Part shown: in pieces, positions 37,947 to 47,540 of the stretch | Numbering within the stretch: position 1 is the stretch's first letter | Layout: each line of letters opens with the position of its first letter | NCBI RefSeq assembly: GCF_029937855.1 | Contig: NZ_JAPYPC010000011.1 | Location: forward strand, 1 to 64,000 | Source of the DNA: Christiangramia sp. | Lineage (GTDB): Bacteria > Bacteroidota > Bacteroidia > Flavobacteriales > Flavobacteriaceae | Length of the DNA stretch: 64,000 nt | Direction of reading: 5' to 3' | Made by a program: the position numbers and the translations under genes | Notes under the pieces: generated by a model | The model's input: only the letters and a program-made list of their open reading frames with translations | What the model was told of the DNA's origin: nothing | The model's database searches: none

Positions 37947-39689
37947 ATGAAAAGTCCGGATCTAAAGAAAAAATATGATGCAATAGTTATTGGTACCGGT
38001 ATTACCGGAGGATGGGCATCGAAGGAACTCACAGAAGGAGGCCTTGATACACTTGTTCTGGAGCGGGGAAGAATGGTGGAGCATGTAAAGGACTATCCTA
38101 CTATGAATAAAGATCCCTGGGATTTTCAGTTTAGAGGTCAGCCAACCTATGAAGAAAGACAGCGGCAGCTGAAACAGGCGAGAACGGGCTACACTACAGG
38201 GGAAGCGAGTAAGCACTGGTTTGTTGATGATATAGAGCATCCCTATAATGAAGAAAAGCGTTTTGACTGGATTCGCGGCTATCATGTTGGTGGAAAATCC
38301 CTCATGTGGGCCCGAATGTCTTTTAGGTGGAGCGAAATGGATTTTGAAGCCAATAAAAAGGATGGCCACGGGGTAGACTGGCCAATCAGGTATAAAGATC
38401 TGGTTCCGTGGTATGAGAAGGTGGAGAAATATATTGGAATTAGTGGGAAAACTGAAAATCTACCTCAATTGCCAGATAGCATCTTTACTCCGGAAATGCC
38501 CCTGAATTGTGTGGAAATGGAGCTGAAGGACGGAGTAGAAGCAAACTACGATGACAGAAAAGTTATAAATTCCAGGGCTGCAAACCTAACTGATCCTGAA
38601 GGAAGGGAAGGACGTGGTCCCTGCCAGTACCGGAACAGGTGTATCAGAGGTTGTCCTTATGGAGCATACTTTAGTAGTAACTCCTGTACGCTTCCCGCTG
38701 CGGAAAGAACTGGTAACATAAGCCTTAGACCGCATTCGATCGTTCATGAAATTATATATGATGATGCCTTGGGAAAGGCTACAGGGGTTAGGGTTATTGA
38801 TGCGGAGACTAAAGAAAAAATGGAATTCTACGCTGATGTTATATTTTGTTGTGCCGGCGCAATCCCTTCAACTTCGATTCTTATGCAATCAAAATCGGAA
38901 AGATTTCCAAATGGCCTTGGGAACGATAGCGGAGAGCTGGGTCATAATATAATGGACCATCATTTTAAAGTGGGTGCTACCGGTAAATCTGATAATCACC
39001 AGGAGGATTATTATAAGGGAAGAAAGCCGGCAGGTTTTTTCGTTCCTCGTTTTCGGAATATAGACGAAAAAAGCACCATGAATACGTTTATCCGCGGTTA
39101 TGGTATGCAGGGCGGAGCCAGCAGAACCGATTGGACGGAAGCCGTAGGGGAAATGAGTTATGGTAAAAAACTCAAGGACAAATTAATCAAGCCGGGTGGC
39201 TGGACGATAGGCATCAATTGTTTCGGCGAATGCTTGCCTTATCATGATAACAAAATGACCTTGAACTATGATAAGCCAGATCAATGGGGGTTGCCTACAG
39301 TTACCTTCGATTGTGAATATAAAGAAAATGAAAGAGCGATGCGAAAAGACGCTCAGGAGCAGGCCGTAGCAATGCTTAAAGCAGCAGGATTTAAAGATGT
39401 GGAAGGCTACGAAGATCCGTGCTTTCCAGGTAATGGTATTCACGAAATGGGAACTGCCAGGATGGGAAGGGATCCAAAAACTTCTGTTTTAAATAAGTAT
39501 AATCAAATTCACGCAGTTCCTAATGTTTATGTAACAGATGGAGCCTGCATGACCTCTTCAGCTTCCCAGAATCCCTCCCTTACTTATATGGCTATTACAG
39601 CCAGGGCAGCCAATCATGCCATAGAAGAATTTAAAGCGGGCAAATTTAAAACCTCTTCGAGTAATACTGTAGAAATCCAACCCACCTAA
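37947..39689 (+). CDS. GMC family oxidoreductase (FAD)
   Basis: DAIVIGTGITGGWASKELTEGGLDTLVLERG; GNGIHEMGTARMGRDPKTSVLN...VTDGACMTSSASQNPSLTYMAITARAA. Confidence 0.95.
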   Translation: MKSPDLKKKYDAIVIGTGITGGWASKELTEGGLDTLVLERGRMVEHVKDYPTMNKDPWDFQFRGQPTYEERQRQLKQARTGYTTGEASKHWFVDDIEHPYNEEKRFDWIRGYHVGGKSLMWARMSFRWSEMDFEANKKDGHGVDWPIRYKDLVPWYEKVEKYIGISGKTENLPQLPDSIFTPEMPLNCVEMELKDGVEANYDDRKVINSRAANLTDPEGREGRGPCQYRNRCIRGCPYGAYFSSNSCTLPAAERTGNISLRPHSIVHEIIYDDALGKATGVRVIDAETKEKMEFYADVIFCCAGAIPSTSILMQSKSERFPNGLGNDSGELGHNIMDHHFKVGATGKSDNHQEDYYKGRKPAGFFVPRFRNIDEKSTMNTFIRGYGMQGGASRTDWTEAVGEMSYGKKLKDKLIKPGGWTIGINCFGECLPYHDNKMTLNYDKPDQWGLPTVTFDCEYKENERAMRKDAQEQAVAMLKAAGFKDVEGYEDPCFPGNGIHEMGTARMGRDPKTSVLNKYNQIHAVPNVYVTDGACMTSSASQNPSLTYMAITARAANHAIEEFKAGKFKTSSSNTVEIQPT

Positions 39690-39700
39690 AAATAAAAATT

Positions 39701-40582
39701 ATGATCCAAAGACGTACTTTTTTAAAACAAACAGGACTGGCACTTGCGGCTACAACAGTTCTTCCCAGTATTTTTTATAGCTGCAGAAAAGATTATCCTC
39801 TTGGTTTACAGCTTTATTCCTTAAGGGAGACCATTGGGAATAATGTGGAAGGTGCGATCGAGAAAGTGGCCGGAGTAGGATTCAAAGAAGTAGAGACCTA
39901 TGGTTATTCACCGGAAAATGGTTTCTGGGGTTTAACTATAACACAGTTTAAGGATCTTTTGAACAGGAACGGACTCAGCTCACCAAGTGGACATTATGGA
40001 GCCGATAAATTTTTGAGTGCGCAGGGTACTATGAGTGATTTTCAGAATGTGCTGGATGCGGCTAACGAGCTGGGACAAACTTATGTGATCATACCATACA
40101 TCGGGGAGCCTTTAAGGACCTCTATTGATGATTACAAACGGATGGCCGATAAGCTGAATGAGGCCGGAAGAAAATGTAAAGAAGCAGGTTTAAAATTGGG
40201 CTATCATAATCACGCGTTCGAATTCGATAGCTTCAATGGAAGCACGGGCTATGAAGTATTCCTGGAAAATACCGAGGAAGATCTTGTCTTTTTCGAAATG
40301 GATATATATTGGGTGGTCAGGGCAGGTAAGGATCCGGTTGAATTGTTTCAGCAATATCCGGGAAGATTTCCATTATGGCATGTGAAAGATATGGATAGAA
40401 TGAATAATGAATTGAATACGGAAATTGGTAGTGGTACAATCGATTTTCAGAAAATATTTGAAAAAGCTAGATTGGCAGGAGCTAAGCATTTCATCCTGGA
40501 GCAGGAGAATTTTAAAATGGATCCATACGAGAGCCTTGCTGAAAGTTATTCCTATATAAAGAATGATCTCATCCAATTATAA
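39701..40582 (+). CDS. Tat-exported sugar phosphate isomerase/epimerase-fold lipoprotein
   Basis: MIQRRTFLKQTGLALAATTVLPSIFYSC; LGLQLYSLRETIG, GYHNHAFEFD, HVKDMDR, LEQENF. Confidence 0.9.
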   Translation: MIQRRTFLKQTGLALAATTVLPSIFYSCRKDYPLGLQLYSLRETIGNNVEGAIEKVAGVGFKEVETYGYSPENGFWGLTITQFKDLLNRNGLSSPSGHYGADKFLSAQGTMSDFQNVLDAANELGQTYVIIPYIGEPLRTSIDDYKRMADKLNEAGRKCKEAGLKLGYHNHAFEFDSFNGSTGYEVFLENTEEDLVFFEMDIYWVVRAGKDPVELFQQYPGRFPLWHVKDMDRMNNELNTEIGSGTIDFQKIFEKARLAGAKHFILEQENFKMDPYESLAESYSYIKNDLIQL

Positions 40583-40610
40583 AGCTTTTTCAGAGAAAAA
40601 CACATATAAA

Positions 40611-41270
40611 ATGAACAGGCGACAAGCATTAAAAAATATTGGATACGGCGCAGGCTTTTTCGTAGTAGGACCTACTGCTCTTAGCATTCTTCAGGGTTGT
40701 AAAAAGGAGCCTGAAAATAAATGGCAGCCGGTTTTCTTGAGCGCAGGCCAAGGCCTCATTCTTACTAAAATTCTTGATGTAATTATCCCGGCTACAGATA
40801 CTCCTGGGGCGAACGATGTAAATGTTGCCGGGTTTATTGATGCCTATATGGAAAAAGTACTATCCCCGGAGGAAAAACAGAATTTTAAACGTTCTGCCGA
40901 AGCATTTAGCCAGGCCTTTAAGAATGAGTTAGAGAAAGAAGCTGAAGAAGGAAACACAGAGGATTTTTTAAGGATCATAAAGAAATTTTTTGAGGCTACC
41001 CCTGCACAACAGGAGGAATTTGCCAGGAGGAGTGGAGAAACTCAGGATCCTATGGATAAAACTCCGGAAGAAGAGAATCTATTCACTCCTGAGCAGGCAG
41101 ATTCACTTGCTTTTGGATACCTTAAGGATATCAGGAATATGGGGATATGGGCCTGGAAAACGAGTGAAGAAATAGGGGAAAACGTGCTCTGGTACGATCC
41201 GGTTCCCGGTGAATATATTCCGTGTGCACCAATCACTGAACTGGGCAGCGGGAGAGCTATGTCTTTATAA
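40611..41270 (+). CDS. Gluconate 2-dehydrogenase subunit 3 family protein
   Basis: MNRRQALKNIGYGAGFFVVGPTALSILQGC; ILTKILDVIIPATDTPGANDVNVAGFIDAYMEKVLSPEEK. ORF track start 40563; ATG 40611 gives the Tat signal. Confidence 0.85.
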   Translation: MNRRQALKNIGYGAGFFVVGPTALSILQGCKKEPENKWQPVFLSAGQGLILTKILDVIIPATDTPGANDVNVAGFIDAYMEKVLSPEEKQNFKRSAEAFSQAFKNELEKEAEEGNTEDFLRIIKKFFEATPAQQEEFARRSGETQDPMDKTPEEENLFTPEQADSLAFGYLKDIRNMGIWAWKTSEEIGENVLWYDPVPGEYIPCAPITELGSGRAMSL

Positions 41271-41313
41271 TAATATAGATCTAATTTTCATTTAAAAATT
41301 TAACCTTCCCAGA

Positions 41314-42840
41314 ATGCGAGTTTTTAGTTTACTCTTTTTATTGTTGAACAGTATTTTGAGTGTTGCTCAAAACCCTGTAGGGATATTCAGTTTCAGCAAA
41401 GATATTGGCAATCCTTCCGGGGAAGGTTCTGCAATCTATAATCAGGAGGATCAAAGCTATACTTTGAGTGGAGCCGGTTATAATATCTGGTTCGAAAAAG
41501 ATGAATTTCATTACCTGTACAATAAAATTGAAGGAGATTTTATTATAACCGCGAATTTTGAATTCGATGGAGAGGGAACAGATTCCCATCGCAAAGTAGG
41601 ATTGATGATAAGAAAATCTGAAGACGAAGATGCAGCACATGCCAGCGCAAGTCTTCATGGGGATGGTCTTACGCTATTGCAGTGGCGCGAGTCACGGGGA
41701 TCTGAAATGAGAAATCCCGAAACACAGATATTTTCACCGAAATCCGGATACGAAATTCTTCAACTTGAACGGAAAGGAAATGAAATTATAATGCGGGCTG
41801 CACATTGGGGCGAACCTCTACAAAAAATAGGTTCCAAAAACCTGCCCAATCTCTCTGGTGAAGTATTGGTAGGCTTATTTATAAATTCTCATAATGAAGA
41901 GGTGGTTGAAACTGCCAGAGCCTGGAATGTTAGAATAGACCGGCCGGTAGCAGATGATTACAATCCGGGTGAAGAAGGCTGGTTAGGCTGTCGCCTGGAA
42001 ATTCTGAACGTGCAGAATGGAATGCGAAATGTGATCTATGAAAAAAATGATCGCTTTGAAGCACCTAACTGGATGCCGGGAGGAGAAAATCTTTTATTCA
42101 ATATGGAAGGTTCCTTATACACCATACCTTTAACCGGAGGTGAACCTGTGAAATTCGATACAGGGTTCGCAGATAACCTCAACAATGATCATGGGATTTC
42201 ATTTGATGGGAAAATGATTGCTATTAGCCATCATCGTGATGGTTTGCAAGGTGGGGGCTCCACGATCTATGTCCTTCCTATTGAGGGAGGAACTCCGCAG
42301 CTTGTTACAGAAGAAACTCCATCTTATTGGCACGGCTGGGCGCCAAATAATGAGGAGGTGGTTTACGTAGCTACTCGTGAAGGCAATCCCACTTATGATA
42401 TTTATAAAAAATCTATTCATGGCGGTGAAGAAATTGCCCTTACCGATACCGGGGAAGGTGAACACGTAGATGGTTGTGAATATTCTCCAGATGGGGAATA
42501 TATTTATTACAATGGCAGTGCTTCCGGCACCATGCAGATCTGGAGAATGAAACCAGATGGTTCCAATAAAGAGCAACTTACATTTGATGCCAGGAATGAC
42601 TGGTTTCCGCATATTTCACCGGACGGAAAATGGATCGCCTATATCTCATTTCCTGCAGAAATTCCGGTAAACGATCATCCTTCCTTTAAAGGGGTAACGC
42701 TCAATTTAATGCCAACTTCAGGAGGCGCGCCAAAAGTAATTGCTTATTTGTACGGTGGTCAGGGAACTATTAACGTCCCGTCGTGGTCCCCGGATAGCAG
42801 ATACATAGTGTTCGTTAGTAATTCGGGAATTGCAGATTAA
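41314..42840 (+). CDS. Exported TolB/PD40-type beta-propeller with N-terminal jelly-roll-like domain
   Basis: Signal peptide; repeated YSPDGEYIYYNG, ISPDGKWIAYISF, WSPDSRYIVFVS. Confidence 0.85.
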   Translation: MRVFSLLFLLLNSILSVAQNPVGIFSFSKDIGNPSGEGSAIYNQEDQSYTLSGAGYNIWFEKDEFHYLYNKIEGDFIITANFEFDGEGTDSHRKVGLMIRKSEDEDAAHASASLHGDGLTLLQWRESRGSEMRNPETQIFSPKSGYEILQLERKGNEIIMRAAHWGEPLQKIGSKNLPNLSGEVLVGLFINSHNEEVVETARAWNVRIDRPVADDYNPGEEGWLGCRLEILNVQNGMRNVIYEKNDRFEAPNWMPGGENLLFNMEGSLYTIPLTGGEPVKFDTGFADNLNNDHGISFDGKMIAISHHRDGLQGGGSTIYVLPIEGGTPQLVTEETPSYWHGWAPNNEEVVYVATREGNPTYDIYKKSIHGGEEIALTDTGEGEHVDGCEYSPDGEYIYYNGSASGTMQIWRMKPDGSNKEQLTFDARNDWFPHISPDGKWIAYISFPAEIPVNDHPSFKGVTLNLMPTSGGAPKVIAYLYGGQGTINVPSWSPDSRYIVFVSNSGIAD

Positions 42841-42883
42841 CTAAGCTTTATGAGAAACTGAAGAAAAAAAAGACAAATCTATT

Positions 42884-43294
42884 TTATTTACTTTTATTCA
42901 ATTCTACTGAATCATATACCTGTACCTTTTTCCATAGATGGGAAGCTTCATCAATAAACTTTAGATGAGCTGGTTCTTTTTGGTATTTGTTCTGAATTTC
43001 TTTTGAAGCAAAGCTAAGTATCAAAGAATACGTATAGGAGTTATCGACAACTTCTCTAGGCGTATTGGCAGGAACACCAATAAATTTTGTTCCCGCGTAT
43101 TCGCTTTTATTTAGAAATTCTTTAAGTGAGGCCTCAAAATCTGCTCTGTCCTGTTCATTTTGTGGATTATTTAACCAGAAGTAAACCACATGGACGAAAT
43201 TCTTATCGAAGTCTGATGGGCCTTCCTGCGCGAATATGGGCTGAGAAGCGATAACAAATAAGAGTATAATGCTGAATTTTAAAAGTTTTGACAT
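42884..43294 (-). CDS. Dabb (stress-responsive alpha/beta barrel) family protein with signal peptide
   Basis: SP ...QPIFAQ; FVHVVYFWLNNPQNEQDRADFEASLKEFL. Confidence 0.8.
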   Translation of the reverse strand: MSKLLKFSIILLFVIASQPIFAQEGPSDFDKNFVHVVYFWLNNPQNEQDRADFEASLKEFLNKSEYAGTKFIGVPANTPREVVDNSYTYSLILSFASKEIQNKYQKEPAHLKFIDEASHLWKKVQVYDSVELNKSK

Positions 43295-43521
43295 TGGTGA
43301 AGCTCATTTTAAGTTATTGTGAAAAGTACGATAAAAATTGAAGTTTATAGTCATGCTTGCCCGATCAGGAAAAAGACTATAAGTAATTGGAAAGGAGTGT
43401 TTAAAAAATTCTTAACCAAGACAATTGGTTATAATACCGGTATATTAGGCTCACTATCTAATTATGAAGTTTAACCGAAAAATTTTAATTATCTTCATAT
43501 GGTTCAACAAAAATCTATCTA

Positions 43522-44469
43522 ATGAAAATTCGAGTTGCTTCCTGTTTTTTTGTATTTCTATTCACGTTCACTTTTTCGATTTCAGCACAGAATACAGGCA
43601 ATATTGCTGAAAAATTAGGCTACCCGGGCGATTCGAAACTCCTTATTATTCATGCCGATGATGCAGGGGTAAGTCATTCAGAAAATATGGCTACCATTAA
43701 AGGAATGGAAGCCGGAATCGTTAACTCTGCCAGTATAATGGTACCATGCCCCTGGTTTCCGGAAATTGCGGCATATGCAAGAGAGAATTCCGAAAAGGAT
43801 TTTGGGCTTCACCTCACTATCACTAGTGAATGGAAAGATTTTAAATGGGGTTCTACAAGCTCCAAAAATGAGGTGAAGAGCCTTATTAATAACCACGGAT
43901 ATTTTTACCATTTAACAGATAGTGTACGAGTAAAAGGCGATGCTATGGATGTGGAAAAGGAGATAGACAGTCAGATCAGAAAAGCGCTTGACTTTGGAGT
44001 GGATGTAACCCATCTTGACGGCCATATGATGGCGGTGATGAGTACACCGGAATTTATGGAAGCATATATTAAGAAAGGCAGGGAGTATAAAGTACCAGTA
44101 TTATTAAGTAAACAATTTCCTGCTTTTGAAATGCTAAAGGAGAAGATGGAATTTACCTCCAAGGATGTAGTTACAGACCATCTTTTTCAGGCATATCCAG
44201 AAGCTTACAATACCCAGGGTATGGAGAATTTCTATGAAGATATTCTAACTAATCTTGAGCCCGGACTTTCAGTGATCCTTATCCATCTGGCTATCAATAA
44301 TGATGAAATGAAGGCTGTTACCAAAGATCATCCAGATTATGGAAGCCAATGGCGACAGGATGATCTTGATTTCTTCACCAGTGAAAAAGCACGAAAATTA
44401 GTGGAAGACAATAACATTATTTTGGTTACCTGGCGGGAAATAAGAGATAAAATAGTTAGAGCGAAATAA
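43522..44469 (+). CDS. ChbG/YdjC-type carbohydrate deacetylase-like protein, exported
   Basis: LLIIHADDAGVSHSENMATIKGMEAGIVNSASIMVPCPW; FGLHLTITSEW; DVTHLDGHM. Confidence 0.92.
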   Translation: MKIRVASCFFVFLFTFTFSISAQNTGNIAEKLGYPGDSKLLIIHADDAGVSHSENMATIKGMEAGIVNSASIMVPCPWFPEIAAYARENSEKDFGLHLTITSEWKDFKWGSTSSKNEVKSLINNHGYFYHLTDSVRVKGDAMDVEKEIDSQIRKALDFGVDVTHLDGHMMAVMSTPEFMEAYIKKGREYKVPVLLSKQFPAFEMLKEKMEFTSKDVVTDHLFQAYPEAYNTQGMENFYEDILTNLEPGLSVILIHLAINNDEMKAVTKDHPDYGSQWRQDDLDFFTSEKARKLVEDNNIILVTWREIRDKIVRAK

Positions 44470-44587
44470 GATTAAGATTAGCCTATTCAAAATCTACTGC
44501 ATGAATTCAAATTATTCTTACACTAATTGGAATTGAGGCACAAGACTACTCATCTTTCATATATCTAAGAGATCCAGGTACATTCCG

Positions 44588-44652
44588 CGAGATCAAAACA
44601 CTGATCCCATACTGGAAAAATCTCCAGCGAAAAAACAATAGTTATAGGATGG
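44588..44652 (+). other. Possible third copy of the tRNA-3'-like scar with its flank
   Basis: CGAGATCAaAAC ... TTATAGGATGG parallels CGAGATCAcAAC ... TTATAGGATGG at 26635-26712. Confidence 0.25.
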
Positions 44653-44810
44653 AACCAATAAAAATAAACCCTTCTGCGCTTTCCTATGAAAATATTTGAC
44701 TGTACCAAAGATCCAGCAGTTGATAAAGAATGCTATTTATTAATAAGTAATTTTATGGAAGATCTAAACAGTTTTTACAATAAACGTTATTTATTAAATT
44801 CTCCAGATTT

Positions 44811-45308
44811 TTATTCCTCTAATTCCACAATCACTTCAATTTCTACAGCAATATTCGATGGTAATGAACAATGTCCAACGGCTACACGTGCGTGTTTTCC
44901 TTTATCTCCAAAAATTTCAACCATAAGATCAGAAAATCCATTGATCACTTTAGGCTGATCATAAAATTCAGAAGAGGAATTTACCATTCCCCGTACTTTT
45001 ATAAATTGTTTAATTCTGCTGAGGTCTCCGGTTGCCGCCTTAAGAGTTGCAATGATATCAATGCCGGTTTGGCGAGCTGCTTCATATCCCTGGTCGATAG
45101 TAAGATCCTCACCAAGTTTTCCTTTCATTTTACTTCCATCGCCCGCCAGATAGAGCAAATTTCCTGTCTGTCGCCATTTTACAAAGTTGGCAGAAGGTTC
45201 TGTAACTTCGGGTAGCTTGATATTTAAATGATTTAACTTTTCTTCGGGGGTTTGTCCTAAGGAGCTGAAACAAACAAGGATGAATAGTAGAAGGGATAGA
45301 TTTTTCAT
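44811..45308 (-). CDS. RidA family protein with signal peptide
   Basis: SP MKNLSLLLFILVCFSSLGQ; NLLYLAGDG, GYEAARQTGIDIIATLKAATGDLSRIKQFIKVRGMV, ARVAVGHCSLPSNIAVEIEVIVEL. Confidence 0.92.
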   Translation of the reverse strand: MKNLSLLLFILVCFSSLGQTPEEKLNHLNIKLPEVTEPSANFVKWRQTGNLLYLAGDGSKMKGKLGEDLTIDQGYEAARQTGIDIIATLKAATGDLSRIKQFIKVRGMVNSSSEFYDQPKVINGFSDLMVEIFGDKGKHARVAVGHCSLPSNIAVEIEVIVELEE

Positions 45309-45470
45309 AAAATAGATTCCATTAAATATTCTTTAAATTTTAAAGGTTTATATACCTCTTTAGCCTGGAGTAAATGTCTTCGCTCATGAGATTATTTCTA
45401 AAGCCATTTTGAGTTTATAAACTTGGAGATGCATAATATTTTCCAGTTCCTTTTCCTCTAACAGTTGCAC

Positions 45471-45566
45471 CTCTCCCTTGGGAGAGGTCGGAACTGCTTT
45501 TTTAGCAGTTCCGGGTGGGGAAAATAAAAAAATCGGTTTTTGGCCGGGAAGGCCAAAATGAAACCG
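45471..45566. repeat. Cluster of three adjacent palindromes (REP-like intergenic element)
   Basis: CTCTCCCTTGGGAGAG (45471-45486); GGAACTGC...GCAGTTCC (45490-45512); CGGTTTTTGGCCGGGAAGGCCAAAATGAAACCG (45534-45566). Confidence 0.65.
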
Positions 45567-45896
45567 GCGAAATACCCCTACAGCTTACCTTAAAGATAGT
45601 AGTTTTCAAGAAAGTTTTTATTCCCTCTCGGTTTAAGAGCTTAAAAATTCCACTATAATATCATCAACTCAATGATTCCAATTCTCCTGAATTTTTATAA
45701 TCTTTTAAAGCTATAAAAGCTTCATGAATTATGATAAGGAAATTATGAATTGAGAAAAAGAATCAATTTCTCGGTCAGGATCTGCTAAAAATACAGCTAA
45801 TGAGGTAAATAAAATTAACCTCAAATAAAATTCTTTATATTATTCTGCAATCAGAAAGTAGAAAATATCAGGATTTTAAAATCTATAAAATATAGG

Positions 45897-46241
45897 CTAT
45901 TCAGGAATAGCATTCTTTTTGAAATTCTTGGAAGAAGGGTTTTTATTAAATCTTTTCAAAGAATCCGGGATAAACTTTTCCTTTAATCCAAGACTGATCA
46001 TATGATCTATGCTGTTCTGTTTTACACATTTTTCCATTTCCCCAAGAGGTATGCGGTAACAGGATTTTCTAATGTACATTTTATCCTGATCAAATAGTTT
46101 AGATGTAATATCAAGATCTATTAAATTTCCATTGGTTCTGCTTGAACAATAGTAATTAAATTTAATTTTCTCTTTATTCTTAAGCGGTAGTTCATTCACC
46201 TTCGGAATCTCCAGATCATTTCCAAGTTTTTTGTATTTCAT
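45897..46241 (-). CDS. Hypothetical protein
   Basis: 114 aa ORF, ATG start; no family recognised. Confidence 0.5.
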   Translation of the reverse strand: MKYKKLGNDLEIPKVNELPLKNKEKIKFNYYCSSRTNGNLIDLDITSKLFDQDKMYIRKSCYRIPLGEMEKCVKQNSIDHMISLGLKEKFIPDSLKRFNKNPSSKNFKKNAIPE

Positions 46242-46390
46242 GGTGGTCGGGTTTATACCTAAAATTAATTTAAAATCTTTATTTCAATTAACACAATCCC
46301 GTTTTTTATGAATACAAAAGATTGGTATTCAGTAAGTAACATAATTGTCGGTAAGCCTGGCGCTATTTTTATCTACCTCTAAATTTAATT

Positions 46391-46558
46391 TCACCTTCGC
46401 TTTTAGAAGTTACACTCGAACTTAACGATGTAGGTGGGAAATTTTGTCTTTCAATGAATGTCCCAATTAAAAATAAAAAAAGCAGGTTAAATATAGCAGT
46501 TAAGCGCTTTGAACCATTGAAAAGATGTGGTTCAGGTTCGTTCCTTAAAATTCAGATT
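46391..46558 (-). repeat. Degenerate dispersed repeat, copy A (inverted relative to 52690-52876)
   Basis: RC shares GAACGAACCTGAAC, TTTCAATxGTTCAxAGC, TTAACT, ATTGAAAGACAxAATTTCC, GTTAAGTTC with copy B in the same order. Confidence 0.6.
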
Positions 46559-46663
46559 TTAAAATATAATAGCAGAAAATGAATTTTTTTAACCGGTTGT
46601 TAACTGCAATACAGAGGGGAATTTTATATGTTCAGTAATTATTAACCTGAAAAAAATAAATCT

Positions 46664-47314
46664 ATGGAACTGAAAGCACTTTTCCTTAATTGTACATTGA
46701 AAAAATCCCCGGAAACTTCCAATACTGAAGCCTTTATTAAAAACGCCGAAAAGATATTCAAAGAACTTGATGTGGAGACGGAAAGTATCAGAGTGGTAGA
46801 TCACCAAGTGAGTTTTGGCAATACATCAGATGAAGGAGATGGTGATGAATGGCCTGAAATCCTAAAAAAAGTAAAAGCAGCTGATATGCTCATTATAGCG
46901 ACCCCAATTTGGAGAGGGGACCGTAGTTCTGTCGCGAAAATGATCAATGAACGTTTTGATGGTATTATGGAAGAAGGAAACGATAAAAATGGCCAGTATC
47001 CTACCTATAATAAAGTTGGAGGCATTATGGTAGACGGGAATGAGGATGGCGCTAAAAAGGCAATTTCAAGTATTGCTTTCGATCTCTCTGAACACGGATT
47101 CAGCATTCCTGTAAATGCTTTTTGTTATTATGTTGGTAAGGCAGGGCCAGGACCAAGTTATATAGAGGCTGAAGGCGATAAACATGAATTTACGAATAAT
47201 ATGATGCTGCTTATGGTTCATAATATGGTGCATCTCGCAAAAACACTTAAGGAGAGTCCTTATCCCACACAAGTGAATAAACTGGAAGAAAGAGCAGGGA
47301 AGATGAGTGAATAA
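46664..47314 (+). CDS. Flavodoxin-fold NAD(P)H-dependent oxidoreductase
   Basis: ALFLNCTLKKSPETSNTEAFI...ADMLIIATPIWRGDRSSVAKMINERFDG. Confidence 0.9.
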   Translation: MELKALFLNCTLKKSPETSNTEAFIKNAEKIFKELDVETESIRVVDHQVSFGNTSDEGDGDEWPEILKKVKAADMLIIATPIWRGDRSSVAKMINERFDGIMEEGNDKNGQYPTYNKVGGIMVDGNEDGAKKAISSIAFDLSEHGFSIPVNAFCYYVGKAGPGPSYIEAEGDKHEFTNNMMLLMVHNMVHLAKTLKESPYPTQVNKLEERAGKMSE

Positions 47315-47361
47315 TTGTAAGCGTTTTATTGATTATTAATGTTGAGAAAGTTTAATATATT

Positions 47362-47408
47362 CACAATCCTTAATTTTTTGAGAGAAATTAGGGATTGCTT
47401 TTTTTTCT
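47362..47408 (+). terminator. Intrinsic terminator
   Basis: CAATCCTTAATTTTTTGAGAGAAATTAGGGATTG + T-tract. Confidence 0.7.
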
Positions 47409-47540
47409 TATAAGTTGGTTGAAAAAACCAGGATTTAAGCTTAGAGTTTAGCATCTGAAGAAAAGGTTCTTGAGGTCTATTTTTTAAAAGAAGGCTCTAT
47501 TTATCTAATTTAAATTCAGATTAACACCTTTGATATAAAA

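Noticed and set aside
44686-44958. 90-aa ORF overlapping ridA
   Set aside because: Mostly antisense to the well-supported RidA coding region.
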